A stretch of 6,437 bases of DNA from Patescibacteria group bacterium (GTDB lineage Bacteria; Patescibacteriota; Minisyncoccia; Phycocordibacterales; JANLHH01), in the NCBI GenBank assembly GCA_024654605.1, contig JANLHH010000095.1, positions 1-6,437 on the forward strand. The letters run 5' to 3'. Under the pieces are notes generated by a model. It did no database searches. It worked only from the letters and a program-made list of their open reading frames with translations, and was not told the DNA's origin. The number at the start of each line of letters is the position of its first letter. Positions within the stretch are counted from its first letter, which is position 1. The translations under genes were made by a program, and so were the position numbers. Positions 1 through 4,824 of this stretch are shown here, one piece after another.

Positions 1-141
1 CCCATTCTCTTAAATCATCGTAGTAAAACAACAATGAAAGACTACCCGTACGGCTTAAGCAAATTGTGTCTTTATTATATAGTATTTTTTTAAAAAAACA
101 GTAATGACCCGTGGGTGTGGAAAACTTTTAGTCTCTAAATA
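1..141. other. AT-rich intergenic stretch at left edge
   Basis: No gene is supported here. The stretch holds two abutting 8-bp palindromes (CCGTACGG at 46-53 and GCTTAAGC at 53-60), a T7A7 tract at 85-98, and a perfect minus-strand TATAAT at 79-74. The hexamer could be the -10 box of a gene lying to the left of the window, but no good -35 hexamer is seen at normal spacing. The helicase gene ends at 142 and reads into this stretch. I see no strong GC-rich hairpin before the T run, so a terminator for the helicase is not evident. A minus-strand ATG at 5-3 could open a gene outside the window, but only two further bases are visible. Confidence 0.4.
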
Positions 142-1806
142 CTACGACAAAAACAATCGTGCCAGGCGTATGTCCTCAAAAGAATAAGCGCCGCCCAGTT
201 TTTTATGCACGGGAGTAAGTTTCGTGTCGCCCGTTGCCTGAAACGCTTCTTTTATTTTCTTAAAATCTTTTGCTTTCGGCTTGAACGGTTTGAGGTTGAT
301 CTCGGCCTTCAATTCTTTCAGTTTCTCAAGATGCGCGATGATGGTTCCTTCCGTCATACCTCGCTTCGCCGCGATTTCAGAAAGGGTCAATCCTTCGTTC
401 ATGAGCTCTCGAGTCTTTTCGTGAGTAGGAATACGGTTCTCCGGCAACGTGCTTTCTTTCTCTTTGTTCTTTGCTATCTCTCTCGCGTCAAGAGTACCCC
501 CGCACTTCACGACGAATTCTTTATGCATGACATGGAGCTCTTCGTCTGAAAACCTCTTCAGCACCTGTTCCCATTTCGCGGATTCAGAAAGAAGATGTTT
601 ATCGAGAAAGGCCACGTGGGGATGTACTGCAAACGCTATATCATTGATCCCCACCAGGGAAAGTCCTGCCAGATTGCGAAGCCGCGAGAGTGCCACATAC
701 CCCTGCCCCGGCACGAACGCTTTTGAGAGATCAATCTCCGCGGCGTCCATGCTCATACCCTGGCTTTTGTGTATCGTAATAGCCCAGGCAAGCCGAAGCG
801 GTAACTGCTCTACAAAAGCGAGTGTCTTTCCGTCTTCTTCAATCTCCCAACGTGCCGTCTGTACGGCAATCCTGCTCCCCGAAAATGTCCTGACGATCGG
901 CTGACCTTCGTCAAAATCTTCCACGATACCGAGTGTCCCATTCACATACCCTTCGTCAAAACTGTTCTTTACAAACATCACGACCGCGTCTTTTTTCAAG
1001 CGAAGAGTTTCCGGTGCAAGAACACTTTTCTTTAAGGAGAGTACGAGATTACTCTTCCCTTTGGTATTCATTTCATATACTTTCGGCGTTCCCTGCAATC
1101 TCAAAAGCTCTCGGTCATTAATAGCGTCAACATCAATATTGTGCGTGTAGAGCCGTGTTGGTACAATATCTCCTTTTATCTCCTTCCCGCCAAAAGTATT
1201 TAACATGGCGCGTGTCGCAAAAGACACCTCGCCGCTACGCATTTCGTTTAACAGAGCTTCTAAGGTACGGTCATCATGGCGAAACTGCTCTTCCAAATAA
1301 CACACGCGGACATCCATGGATCTCCATGCATCCGAAATATTCACAAATTCCACTTCCGATCCGTCACGTACTATCGGAGGGAGCTGAAAAAAGTCCCCGG
1401 ACAGCACGACCTGCATTCCGCCAAAGGGCTCTTCTTTTCGCTTCATGGCGCGACATACCCGCTCTACGTTATCCAGCATGCGAGGAGAGAGCATGGACAC
1501 CTCGTCTATTATCAGCACATTCGTCTTATCAAACCGCTTCCATAAATACTCTTTTTGTTCCAACGCCTCTATTTCACTGTCAGAGAGCGTGTCTTTGATG
1601 CCCACACCGGACCATGAGTGGATGGTCACGCCGCCAATATGCGTAGCCGCAATACCGGTCGACGCGGTCACGCCCACAGAAACGCCGCGGTGTTTCAGAT
1701 ACGCGATATACTCATTCAAAACATAGGTTTTCCCGCTACCGGCGGCGCCGGTAAGGTATACATTCCTTCCCGCTTTGAGTATATTGAGCGCTTCTTTTTG
1801 CTTCAT
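142..1806 (-). CDS. PIF1-like superfamily 1 DNA helicase with C-terminal helix-turn-helix
   Basis: An ATP-dependent DNA helicase of the PIF1/RecD-like SF1B group, 554 residues, expected to be cytoplasmic. Family members unwind DNA 5' to 3' in replication, recombination or G-quadruplex resolution; the exact role here is unknown. Visible motifs, in order: Walker A GAAGSGKT (20-27), TASTGIAA (48-55), Walker B IIDEVSM (99-105), GDFFQLPP (137-144), QFRH (174-177), the THNIDVDAIN segment (221-230), AWAITIHKSQGMS (340-352) and GYVALSRLRN (369-378), whose Arg probably contacts ATP. After the core, residues about 460-500 (TLSEIAAKRGMTEGTI) look like the helix-turn-helix often appended to PIF1 and RecQ helicases, followed by a lysine-rich tail. 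The ATG at 1806 begins the family-typical N-terminus, shortly before Walker A. No Shine-Dalgarno precedes it; an extended -10 motif sits 7 bases upstream. It is divergent from the gene at 1930. The family call is firm; the specific function is not. Confidence 0.95.
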   Translation of the reverse strand: MKQKEALNILKAGRNVYLTGAAGSGKTYVLNEYIAYLKHRGVSVGVTASTGIAATHIGGVTIHSWSGVGIKDTLSDSEIEALEQKEYLWKRFDKTNVLIIDEVSMLSPRMLDNVERVCRAMKRKEEPFGGMQVVLSGDFFQLPPIVRDGSEVEFVNISDAWRSMDVRVCYLEEQFRHDDRTLEALLNEMRSGEVSFATRAMLNTFGGKEIKGDIVPTRLYTHNIDVDAINDRELLRLQGTPKVYEMNTKGKSNLVLSLKKSVLAPETLRLKKDAVVMFVKNSFDEGYVNGTLGIVEDFDEGQPIVRTFSGSRIAVQTARWEIEEDGKTLAFVEQLPLRLAWAITIHKSQGMSMDAAEIDLSKAFVPGQGYVALSRLRNLAGLSLVGINDIAFAVHPHVAFLDKHLLSESAKWEQVLKRFSDEELHVMHKEFVVKCGGTLDAREIAKNKEKESTLPENRIPTHEKTRELMNEGLTLSEIAAKRGMTEGTIIAHLEKLKELKAEINLKPFKPKAKDFKKIKEAFQATGDTKLTPVHKKLGGAYSFEDIRLARLFLS

Positions 1807-1813
1807 GGAGAAT

Positions 1814-1822
1814 ATTGTAACA
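1814..1822 (-). promoter_or_regulatory. Extended -10 promoter of the helicase gene
   Basis: The minus strand reads TGT-TACAAT. The hexamer matches TATAAT at 5 of 6 positions and has the TGN extension. It ends 7 bases before the helicase ATG, so the predicted transcription start (1807) is one base from the start codon, implying a leaderless transcript. The -35 candidate TTGGTG (1843-1838) is weak, as expected for an extended -10 promoter. Seen in sequence; the promoter function is inferred. Confidence 0.5.
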
Positions 1823-1908
1823 CCCCGAAGGACGCGACACCAATGCGCCCCACACCGAGGTTATTTCTCTCTGTTTCTCTCTTGCACTACCACACGAGGA
1901 ATACTCTA

Positions 1909-1917
1909 TGGTATTAT
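1909..1917 (+). promoter_or_regulatory. Extended -10 promoter of the two-TM protein gene
   Basis: TGG-TATTAT, 5 of 6 to the -10 consensus, with the TGN extension. It ends 12 bases before the ATG at 1930. A start seven bases downstream (1924) would leave a 6-nt leader and exclude the GGAG at 1919-1922. A TTGCAC at 1882-1887 resembles a -35 box but is 24 bp away, too far to pair with this hexamer. Confidence 0.45.
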
Positions 1918-1918
1918 T

Positions 1919-1922
1919 GGAG
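1919..1922 (+). promoter_or_regulatory. Shine-Dalgarno-like GGAG
   Basis: GGAG with 7 bases to the ATG at 1930. It supports this ATG over the upstream in-frame ATG at 1618, which would run antisense through the helicase gene. It is the only start in the window with a clear site of this type next to the chosen codon. It conflicts with the promoter reading at 1909-1917, since both cannot be used in the same transcript. Confidence 0.5.
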
Positions 1923-1929
1923 AAAAGAT

Positions 1930-2349
1930 ATGGTAAAAAATATAAAAAAGATTATCCACTTTTTTGACAAATTAGAGGATAAAACAAGAGCAAAATTGAG
2001 TCGTAAGCCAATCCTCTATGCTTTGATTGGTGGTGTAGGATTAGTGCTTTTTTGGCGCGGAGTATGGCACACGGCGGATTCTATCATGTTTTTAAACGGC
2101 CCTGTATCAATCGTTGTCGGTACCATCATCCTTCTCATGACGGGTGTATTCGTTTCAACCTTCATCGGAAACAAACTTATCATTACCGGTCTCTCCGGCG
2201 CTAAAAAAATTGATGAAAAAACAAAAGAAGAAGTTGAAGCTGAAGAATCTCAAATAAAAAACATTCAAGGCGTACTCAAAAACATAGAGCACGAGTTGTC
2301 GGACATAAAGTCAGAGATGCAACACGATGACGCACCCTCTCAGAAGTAA
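1930..2349 (+). CDS. Small two-TM membrane protein with charged coiled-coil tail, conserved CPR-type
   Basis: A 139-residue integral membrane protein of unknown function. The N-terminus is basic (MVKNIKKIIHFFDKLEDKTR). A first hydrophobic segment follows at about 28-45 (ILYALIGGVGLVLFW), then the motif FWRGVWHTAD (41-50), a second hydrophobic segment at about 58-80, and a C-terminal region (about 91-130) rich in Lys and Glu that probably forms a coiled coil. I recall similar proteins with LSRxPILYALIGGVG and FWRGVWHTAD in Parcubacteria, where they are unnamed; this is recollection, not a search. The open frame extends upstream to 1618, but that part is antisense to the helicase, and the ATG at 1930 begins the recognisable protein. 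It is the only plus-strand gene, and its stop lies 17 bases from the stop of the convergent neighbour, with no terminator hairpin visible between them. Confidence 0.85.
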   Translation: MVKNIKKIIHFFDKLEDKTRAKLSRKPILYALIGGVGLVLFWRGVWHTADSIMFLNGPVSIVVGTIILLMTGVFVSTFIGNKLIITGLSGAKKIDEKTKEEVEAEESQIKNIQGVLKNIEHELSDIKSEMQHDDAPSQK

Positions 2350-2366
2350 AGATTTGCTTTGTGGTA

Positions 2367-3029
2367 TTATCGGCTCAAACACTCGCCGACAGTATACGAC
2401 GAAACAAGCGGATTACTGCATGCGCTGCATGCATTGGAAAAAGTCTCTTGGATCGGGTCGCATGGCGTTGTAATGCATTGAATGTTCACGGTTGCGCATA
2501 CCGGCTGATAGATTTGCGCGCATACCTCCGCGTTTCTTTGCTCGAGCGTACAGGTGAATACTTGATTTACGGGAGGTGTCCCCTCATCCGGCACAATACG
2601 TTTAATGATTTCTTGAACCGACTCTTCGCTTTCAATGACAACCCCAAGTCGTAAAGAGAGGTTCCGAAGCAGAGTGTCATACCCCTCCATTGAAACTGTT
2701 TGTTCCGCAGAGGTTATCGGTTGTCCTTTGTCGCGCTTGTATTCAAGAAGACCATTAATAAGTTCGTAGTGACCTTCAATCGTTTCTACCCCGTTAAAAT
2801 CCTCTGGGACCAAACCCGGGAAAGCACTTTTGAGCATGAATGCGTCAAATCCTTCTATTGGCTGACCCACCTCTAAAACCCCGAGGGTCTGTAGTTGATT
2901 TCCAAATAGTAGCGCATACTCACTCTCCTGATGGTCTTCTTCGGGTGTACTACGTTCAACAAACAGAAAACCCAGTGCGAGAACTGCGATAATGACAACA
3001 AGTATTATTATGAGCCTCTTGGTAAACAT
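2367..3029 (-). CDS. Single-pass membrane-anchored protein with C-terminal Kazal-like domain
   Basis: A 220-residue protein. A short basic start (MFTKR) is followed by one hydrophobic segment (about 6-24), read as an uncleaved signal anchor because no lipobox cysteine follows. Residues about 30-155 form an acidic region with no recognised fold. The C-terminal 60 residues look like a Kazal-type domain: C170, seven residues, C178 in YQPVC, then ETFSNACSAC (195-204) and YTVGEC (212-217), matching the PVC...TYxNxCxxC...GxC pattern. Eight cysteines are present (160, 170, 178, 185, 190, 201, 204, 217), two more than the classic six. The extra pair C185 and C190 lies in an insertion, QCITTPC, between the second and third parts of the signature. 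Kazal domains are best known as serine protease inhibitors; inhibition here is untested. The domain should lie outside the membrane. The gene begins 27 bases after msrB, so readthrough is possible, but it has its own strong -10 motif. Confidence 0.85.
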   Translation of the reverse strand: MFTKRLIIILVVIIAVLALGFLFVERSTPEEDHQESEYALLFGNQLQTLGVLEVGQPIEGFDAFMLKSAFPGLVPEDFNGVETIEGHYELINGLLEYKRDKGQPITSAEQTVSMEGYDTLLRNLSLRLGVVIESEESVQEIIKRIVPDEGTPPVNQVFTCTLEQRNAEVCAQIYQPVCATVNIQCITTPCDPIQETFSNACSACSNPLVSSYTVGECLSR

Positions 3030-3035
3030 AGAGAA

Positions 3036-3044
3036 AGTATACCA
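3036..3044 (-). promoter_or_regulatory. Extended -10 promoter of the Kazal-like gene
   Basis: The minus strand reads TGG-TATACT, 5 of 6 to consensus with the TGN extension. It ends 6 bases before the ATG at 3029, which places the predicted transcription start on the A of the ATG. No Shine-Dalgarno precedes the start (TTCTCT lies between). The -35 region (AGGCGT) is poor and falls across the msrB stop codon. Confidence 0.5.
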
Positions 3045-3056
3045 AAAACGCCGGAT

Positions 3057-3461
3057 TTACGCCTCTGCTTCCAGCTCTAGGCAAACGGAGTTGATGCAGT
3101 GCCTTTTTCCGCCTTTCTCTATAGGACCGTCGTCAAACACGTGTCCGAGATGCGAACCACATTTGCTACAAACCACCTCTGTGCGTTTCATGCCGTGACT
3201 ATCATCAGAAATATATTTCACACTGCCCGGCAACGCGTCGGTAAAAGATGGCCATCCTGTTCCGGATTCAAATTTCACCTCAGAAGAAAATAACGCATTC
3301 CCGCATGCGACACAGGTATACATTCCCTTTCTTTTTTCTTTGAGGAGTTCGCCGGTAAACGGCGCCTCTGTACCCCCTCCGCGCAGTACTTCATACTGGC
3401 TTTCCGTCAGCACCTCCTTCCACTCTACTTCCGTCTTTGGTATTGATTTTTTGTCTTTCAT
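3057..3461 (-). CDS. msrB: Peptide-methionine (R)-S-oxide reductase
   Basis: Reduces methionine-R-sulfoxide in proteins, normally with electrons from thioredoxin; cytoplasmic, as no signal peptide is seen. Counting from the ATG at 3461 the protein has 134 residues, close to single-domain MsrB length. Visible: the two zinc CxxC pairs C50/C53 (YTCVACG) and C98/C101 (VCSKCGSHLGHVFDDGP), the SGTGWPSF segment (66-73), and the catalytic C122 in RHCINSVCLEL. The position that carries a resolving cysteine in many homologues (SGCGWPSF) is Thr68, so regeneration must use another thiol, perhaps C127 or thioredoxin directly. The start is one base after the msrA stop, suggesting translational coupling. 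An alternative ATG at 3482 would add seven residues and overlap msrA by 20 bases; it has GGAG (3493-3490) seven bases upstream and cannot be excluded. The longer open frame to 3611 is a shadow within msrA. Confidence 0.97.
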   Translation of the reverse strand: MKDKKSIPKTEVEWKEVLTESQYEVLRGGGTEAPFTGELLKEKRKGMYTCVACGNALFSSEVKFESGTGWPSFTDALPGSVKYISDDSHGMKRTEVVCSKCGSHLGHVFDDGPIEKGGKRHCINSVCLELEAEA

Positions 3462-3462
3462 A

Positions 3463-4026
3463 TTATTCTTTTTTGTTGGCATTAAGGAGCTCCGCAAACT
3501 TTTTCTGCACCTTTTCCAACTTAGGATTGATAATGAGTTGGCAATATCGATTTTCGGGATTTCGCTCAAAATAATTTTTATGGTAATTCTCGGCTTCATA
3601 GAACACTTCAAGCGGCTTCACTTCGGTTGTCGCCCTATTGCCCTCTTTGTTTGATGCGTTCACTTCTTCTATGAAGCGCGAAGCTTCTTCTTTTTGCACC
3701 TCATTGGTGTAAAGAATAATTGAGCGATATTGAGTTCCGACATCATTGCCTTGCCGGTTTAAAGTTCCTGGATCATGAGTCGCAAAAAACACCGTGAGTA
3801 GGTCGCGAAAAGAAACCGCAGCGGGGTCATACTCAATACGAATTACTTCGGCGTGTCCCGTCGCACCACTGGAAACCTCGTCGTAAGTGGGGTTTTTTTT
3901 CGTTCCTCCCGCATACCCGGGAGCGACCGAGACTACACCCTTAAGCTCTTTGAATACCGCTTCCGTGCACCAGAAACACCCGCCTCCAAAAATTGCTTCT
4001 TCTGTATGGGTGCCTTGTTTTTCCAT
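3463..4026 (-). CDS. msrA: Peptide-methionine (S)-S-oxide reductase
   Basis: Reduces methionine-S-sulfoxide, the stereoisomer that MsrB does not act on; it is normally recycled by thioredoxin. At 187 residues it is of normal length and has no signal peptide. The catalytic motif FGGGCFWCTE (13-22) carries the nucleophile C17. Other family motifs follow: GYAGG (37-41), YDEVSSGATGHAEV (48-61), the HDPGTLNRQGNDVGTQYRS segment (84-102) and NYHKNYF...NRYCQ (147-163), where C162 is a candidate resolving cysteine. The ATG at 4026 sits just ahead of the motif as usual. No Shine-Dalgarno is visible. An extended -10 motif ends 8 bases upstream, preceded by a large perfect inverted repeat. It probably heads an msrA-msrB transcript; TAATATG joins the two genes. 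Confidence 0.97.
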   Translation of the reverse strand: MEKQGTHTEEAIFGGGCFWCTEAVFKELKGVVSVAPGYAGGTKKNPTYDEVSSGATGHAEVIRIEYDPAAVSFRDLLTVFFATHDPGTLNRQGNDVGTQYRSIILYTNEVQKEEASRFIEEVNASNKEGNRATTEVKPLEVFYEAENYHKNYFERNPENRYCQLIINPKLEKVQKKFAELLNANKKE

Positions 4027-4034
4027 TTATGTTT

Positions 4035-4043
4035 ACTCTAACA
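4035..4043 (-). promoter_or_regulatory. Possible extended -10 promoter of msrAB
   Basis: The minus strand reads TGT-TAGAGT, a TGN extension with a 4-of-6 hexamer ending 8 bases before the msrA ATG. The predicted start (4028) would give a 2-nt leader. A weak -35 candidate TTGCTT (4062-4057) falls in the centre of the adjacent palindrome at 16-bp spacing. This is the weakest hexamer of the set. Confidence 0.35.
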
Positions 4044-4080
4044 TATCAGCCATGTAAAGCAAGCTTTACATGGCTGATAT
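4043..4080. repeat. 38-bp perfect inverted repeat upstream of msrA
   Basis: The left arm ATATCAGCCATGTAAAGC (4043-4060) and right arm GCTTTACATGGCTGATAT (4063-4080) are exact reverse complements, separated only by AA. In RNA it would form a stem of 17 pairs closed by a CAAG loop. Neither strand has a T-run after it, so it does not meet the usual description of an intrinsic terminator. It lies between the stop of the 4129-4692 gene and the msrA start, and covers about -15 to -52 of the predicted msrA promoter. It may be an operator, an attenuator or mRNA-processing hairpin, or a dispersed repeat unit. No second copy of either arm was noticed in this window. Confidence 0.9.
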
Positions 4081-4128
4081 TCGAGAGAGGTATTTCTTGT
4101 TGCGTTCCGGAGAAAAATTTTCTGAAAA

Positions 4129-4692
4129 TTATTCCGACACACCGATAGTCACGGACGTTTCGCCGTCTCCACCTGCGACACTGACAGAGAGAGATCGGTC
4201 TCCCTTTGTGGCAGAGAGAACGGAAGCACCTGCCATGCTAAGCTCGCCCTCAATTGTCCAGCCCTGTTTAGGTAACTCGGTTTTATAGTATCCAAGCACT
4301 TCGCTTACCGATTGCGTCGTGCCAAACATTGCTCCTATGCCAGATTCACCCGTGGACGGATTGGAGGACATAGCATAGTAGATCTTTGCGCCCTGCACAA
4401 TAGATACATCGGAAGGCCAATTGTCCGGTAAAGAGACGTTCTCACCCACCGTCACACTCCCTTCATCACTTTTATACGTAGCCGTATTGTCGCCACGAAA
4501 ATCAATGTCCGCGTCACCACCACCTGCGCGTTCAATTGCTCGTTCAGCCGCGCGTTCCGCCATACTGCCGCCCAAGAATCCCTTGGCGAGCGTTCCTAGC
4601 GCAATAATCGCGACAACTACGATAACAATAATAATCGTCTTCTTGTTTGAGCCGGAAGACGGTGTCGGCTGTCCTGTTTGCATCTGATCCAT
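4129..4692 (-). CDS. Membrane-anchored protein of unknown function
   Basis: A 187-residue protein I cannot name. A short polar N-terminus rich in Gln, Pro and Ser (1-16), then two lysines, leads into one strongly hydrophobic segment (about 19-40, IIIVIVVVAIIALGTL). An Ala/Glu/Arg-rich helix follows (44-56, MAERAAERAIERA), then GGGDADIDF. The C-terminal domain (about 70-187) looks beta-rich and carries SVTVGENVSLPDNWPSDVSI (79-98), GAKIYY (101-106) and a SEVLGYYKTELPKQGW stretch (130-145). Its final strands are Gly/Ser-rich (SVSVAGGDGETSVTIGVSE). I recall similar proteins in Parcubacteria, annotated as hypothetical. The domain probably faces outward. The start at 4692 has no Shine-Dalgarno, and the nearest plausible -10 element lies about 57 bases upstream; a second ATG at 4683 is an alternative. 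Downstream are a 48-base AT-rich gap and the large inverted repeat. Confidence 0.85.
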   Translation of the reverse strand: MDQMQTGQPTPSSGSNKKTIIIVIVVVAIIALGTLAKGFLGGSMAERAAERAIERAGGGDADIDFRGDNTATYKSDEGSVTVGENVSLPDNWPSDVSIVQGAKIYYAMSSNPSTGESGIGAMFGTTQSVSEVLGYYKTELPKQGWTIEGELSMAGASVLSATKGDRSLSVSVAGGDGETSVTIGVSE

Positions 4693-4749
4693 ATATGTTA
4701 AATATGCTATTACTAATAATTCGTAAGAGAAATTTACTCTTCCTTTACT

Positions 4750-4755
4750 ATAATA
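4750..4755 (-). promoter_or_regulatory. Possible -10 element for the 4129-4692 gene
   Basis: The minus strand reads TATTAT, preceded by CGG instead of a true TGN. An overlapping TATAGT occupies 4752-4747. It would give a leader of about 50 nt before the ATG at 4692, unlike the nearly leaderless arrangement of other genes here. No convincing -35 box was found. Low confidence. Confidence 0.25.
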
Positions 4756-4763
4756 CCGCCTTC

Positions 4764-4815
4764 AAAAACATACAAGAACGCCGGGCGGTTCAGAGTTTTC
4801 TTCCGGTATGTTTTT
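4764..4815 (-). terminator. Imperfect hairpin, possible terminator after the methyltransferase gene
   Basis: Outer arms AAAAACATAC (4764-4773) and GTATGTTTTT (4806-4815) are perfect complements. Inside them, read on the minus strand, AAGAA and TTCTT can extend the stem past a three-base CGG bulge, enclosing a GC-rich CGCCCGGCG. The arrangement A-run, stem, T-run fits a weak, possibly bidirectional terminator just after the methyltransferase stop at 4825. The outer stem is AT-rich and the hairpin is long for an intrinsic terminator, so another structured RNA role is possible. Confidence 0.35.
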
Positions 4816-4824
4816 TAATGTGAT

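Noticed and set aside
46..60. Adjacent palindromes CCGTACGG and GCTTAAGC
   Set aside because: Eight-base palindromes occur by chance; no repetition or gene context supports a site.
449..904. Plus-strand open frame of 151 codons
   Set aside because: Antisense to the helicase motifs, low-complexity Ser/Ala/Arg composition and no recognisable domain.
1618..1929. In-frame N-terminal extension of the plus-strand membrane protein to an ATG at 1618
   Set aside because: It runs antisense through the helicase Walker A region, has no membrane or domain character, and the ATG at 1930 has GGAG and a -10 motif upstream.
2417..2433. Inverted repeat TGCATGC-GCT-GCATGCA
   Set aside because: It lies in the codons for NACSAC of the Kazal-like domain; the repeated Cys and Ala codons explain it without a regulatory role.
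2361..2654. Plus-strand open frame and a TGGTATTAT motif at 2362-2370
   Set aside because: The frame is antisense to the Kazal-like domain, whose conserved cysteines show the minus strand is coding. The motif has no start codon close downstream and overlaps the minus-strand stop, so it is probably coincidental.
3462..3611. Extension of msrB upstream to 3611
   Set aside because: It would overlap the conserved C-terminal part of msrA and adds 50 residues without MsrB character.
4110..4128. AT-rich palindrome AGAAAAATTTTCT at about 4111-4123 as a terminator for the 4129-4692 gene
   Set aside because: Only six A/T-dominated pairs with a one-base centre, so it would not form a stable hairpin and has no proper T-tract.
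4774..4792. GAAC...GTTC hairpin in the GC-rich core between 4776 and 4791
   Set aside because: The inner bases do not pair without bulges, so it was not listed separately from the larger hairpin.
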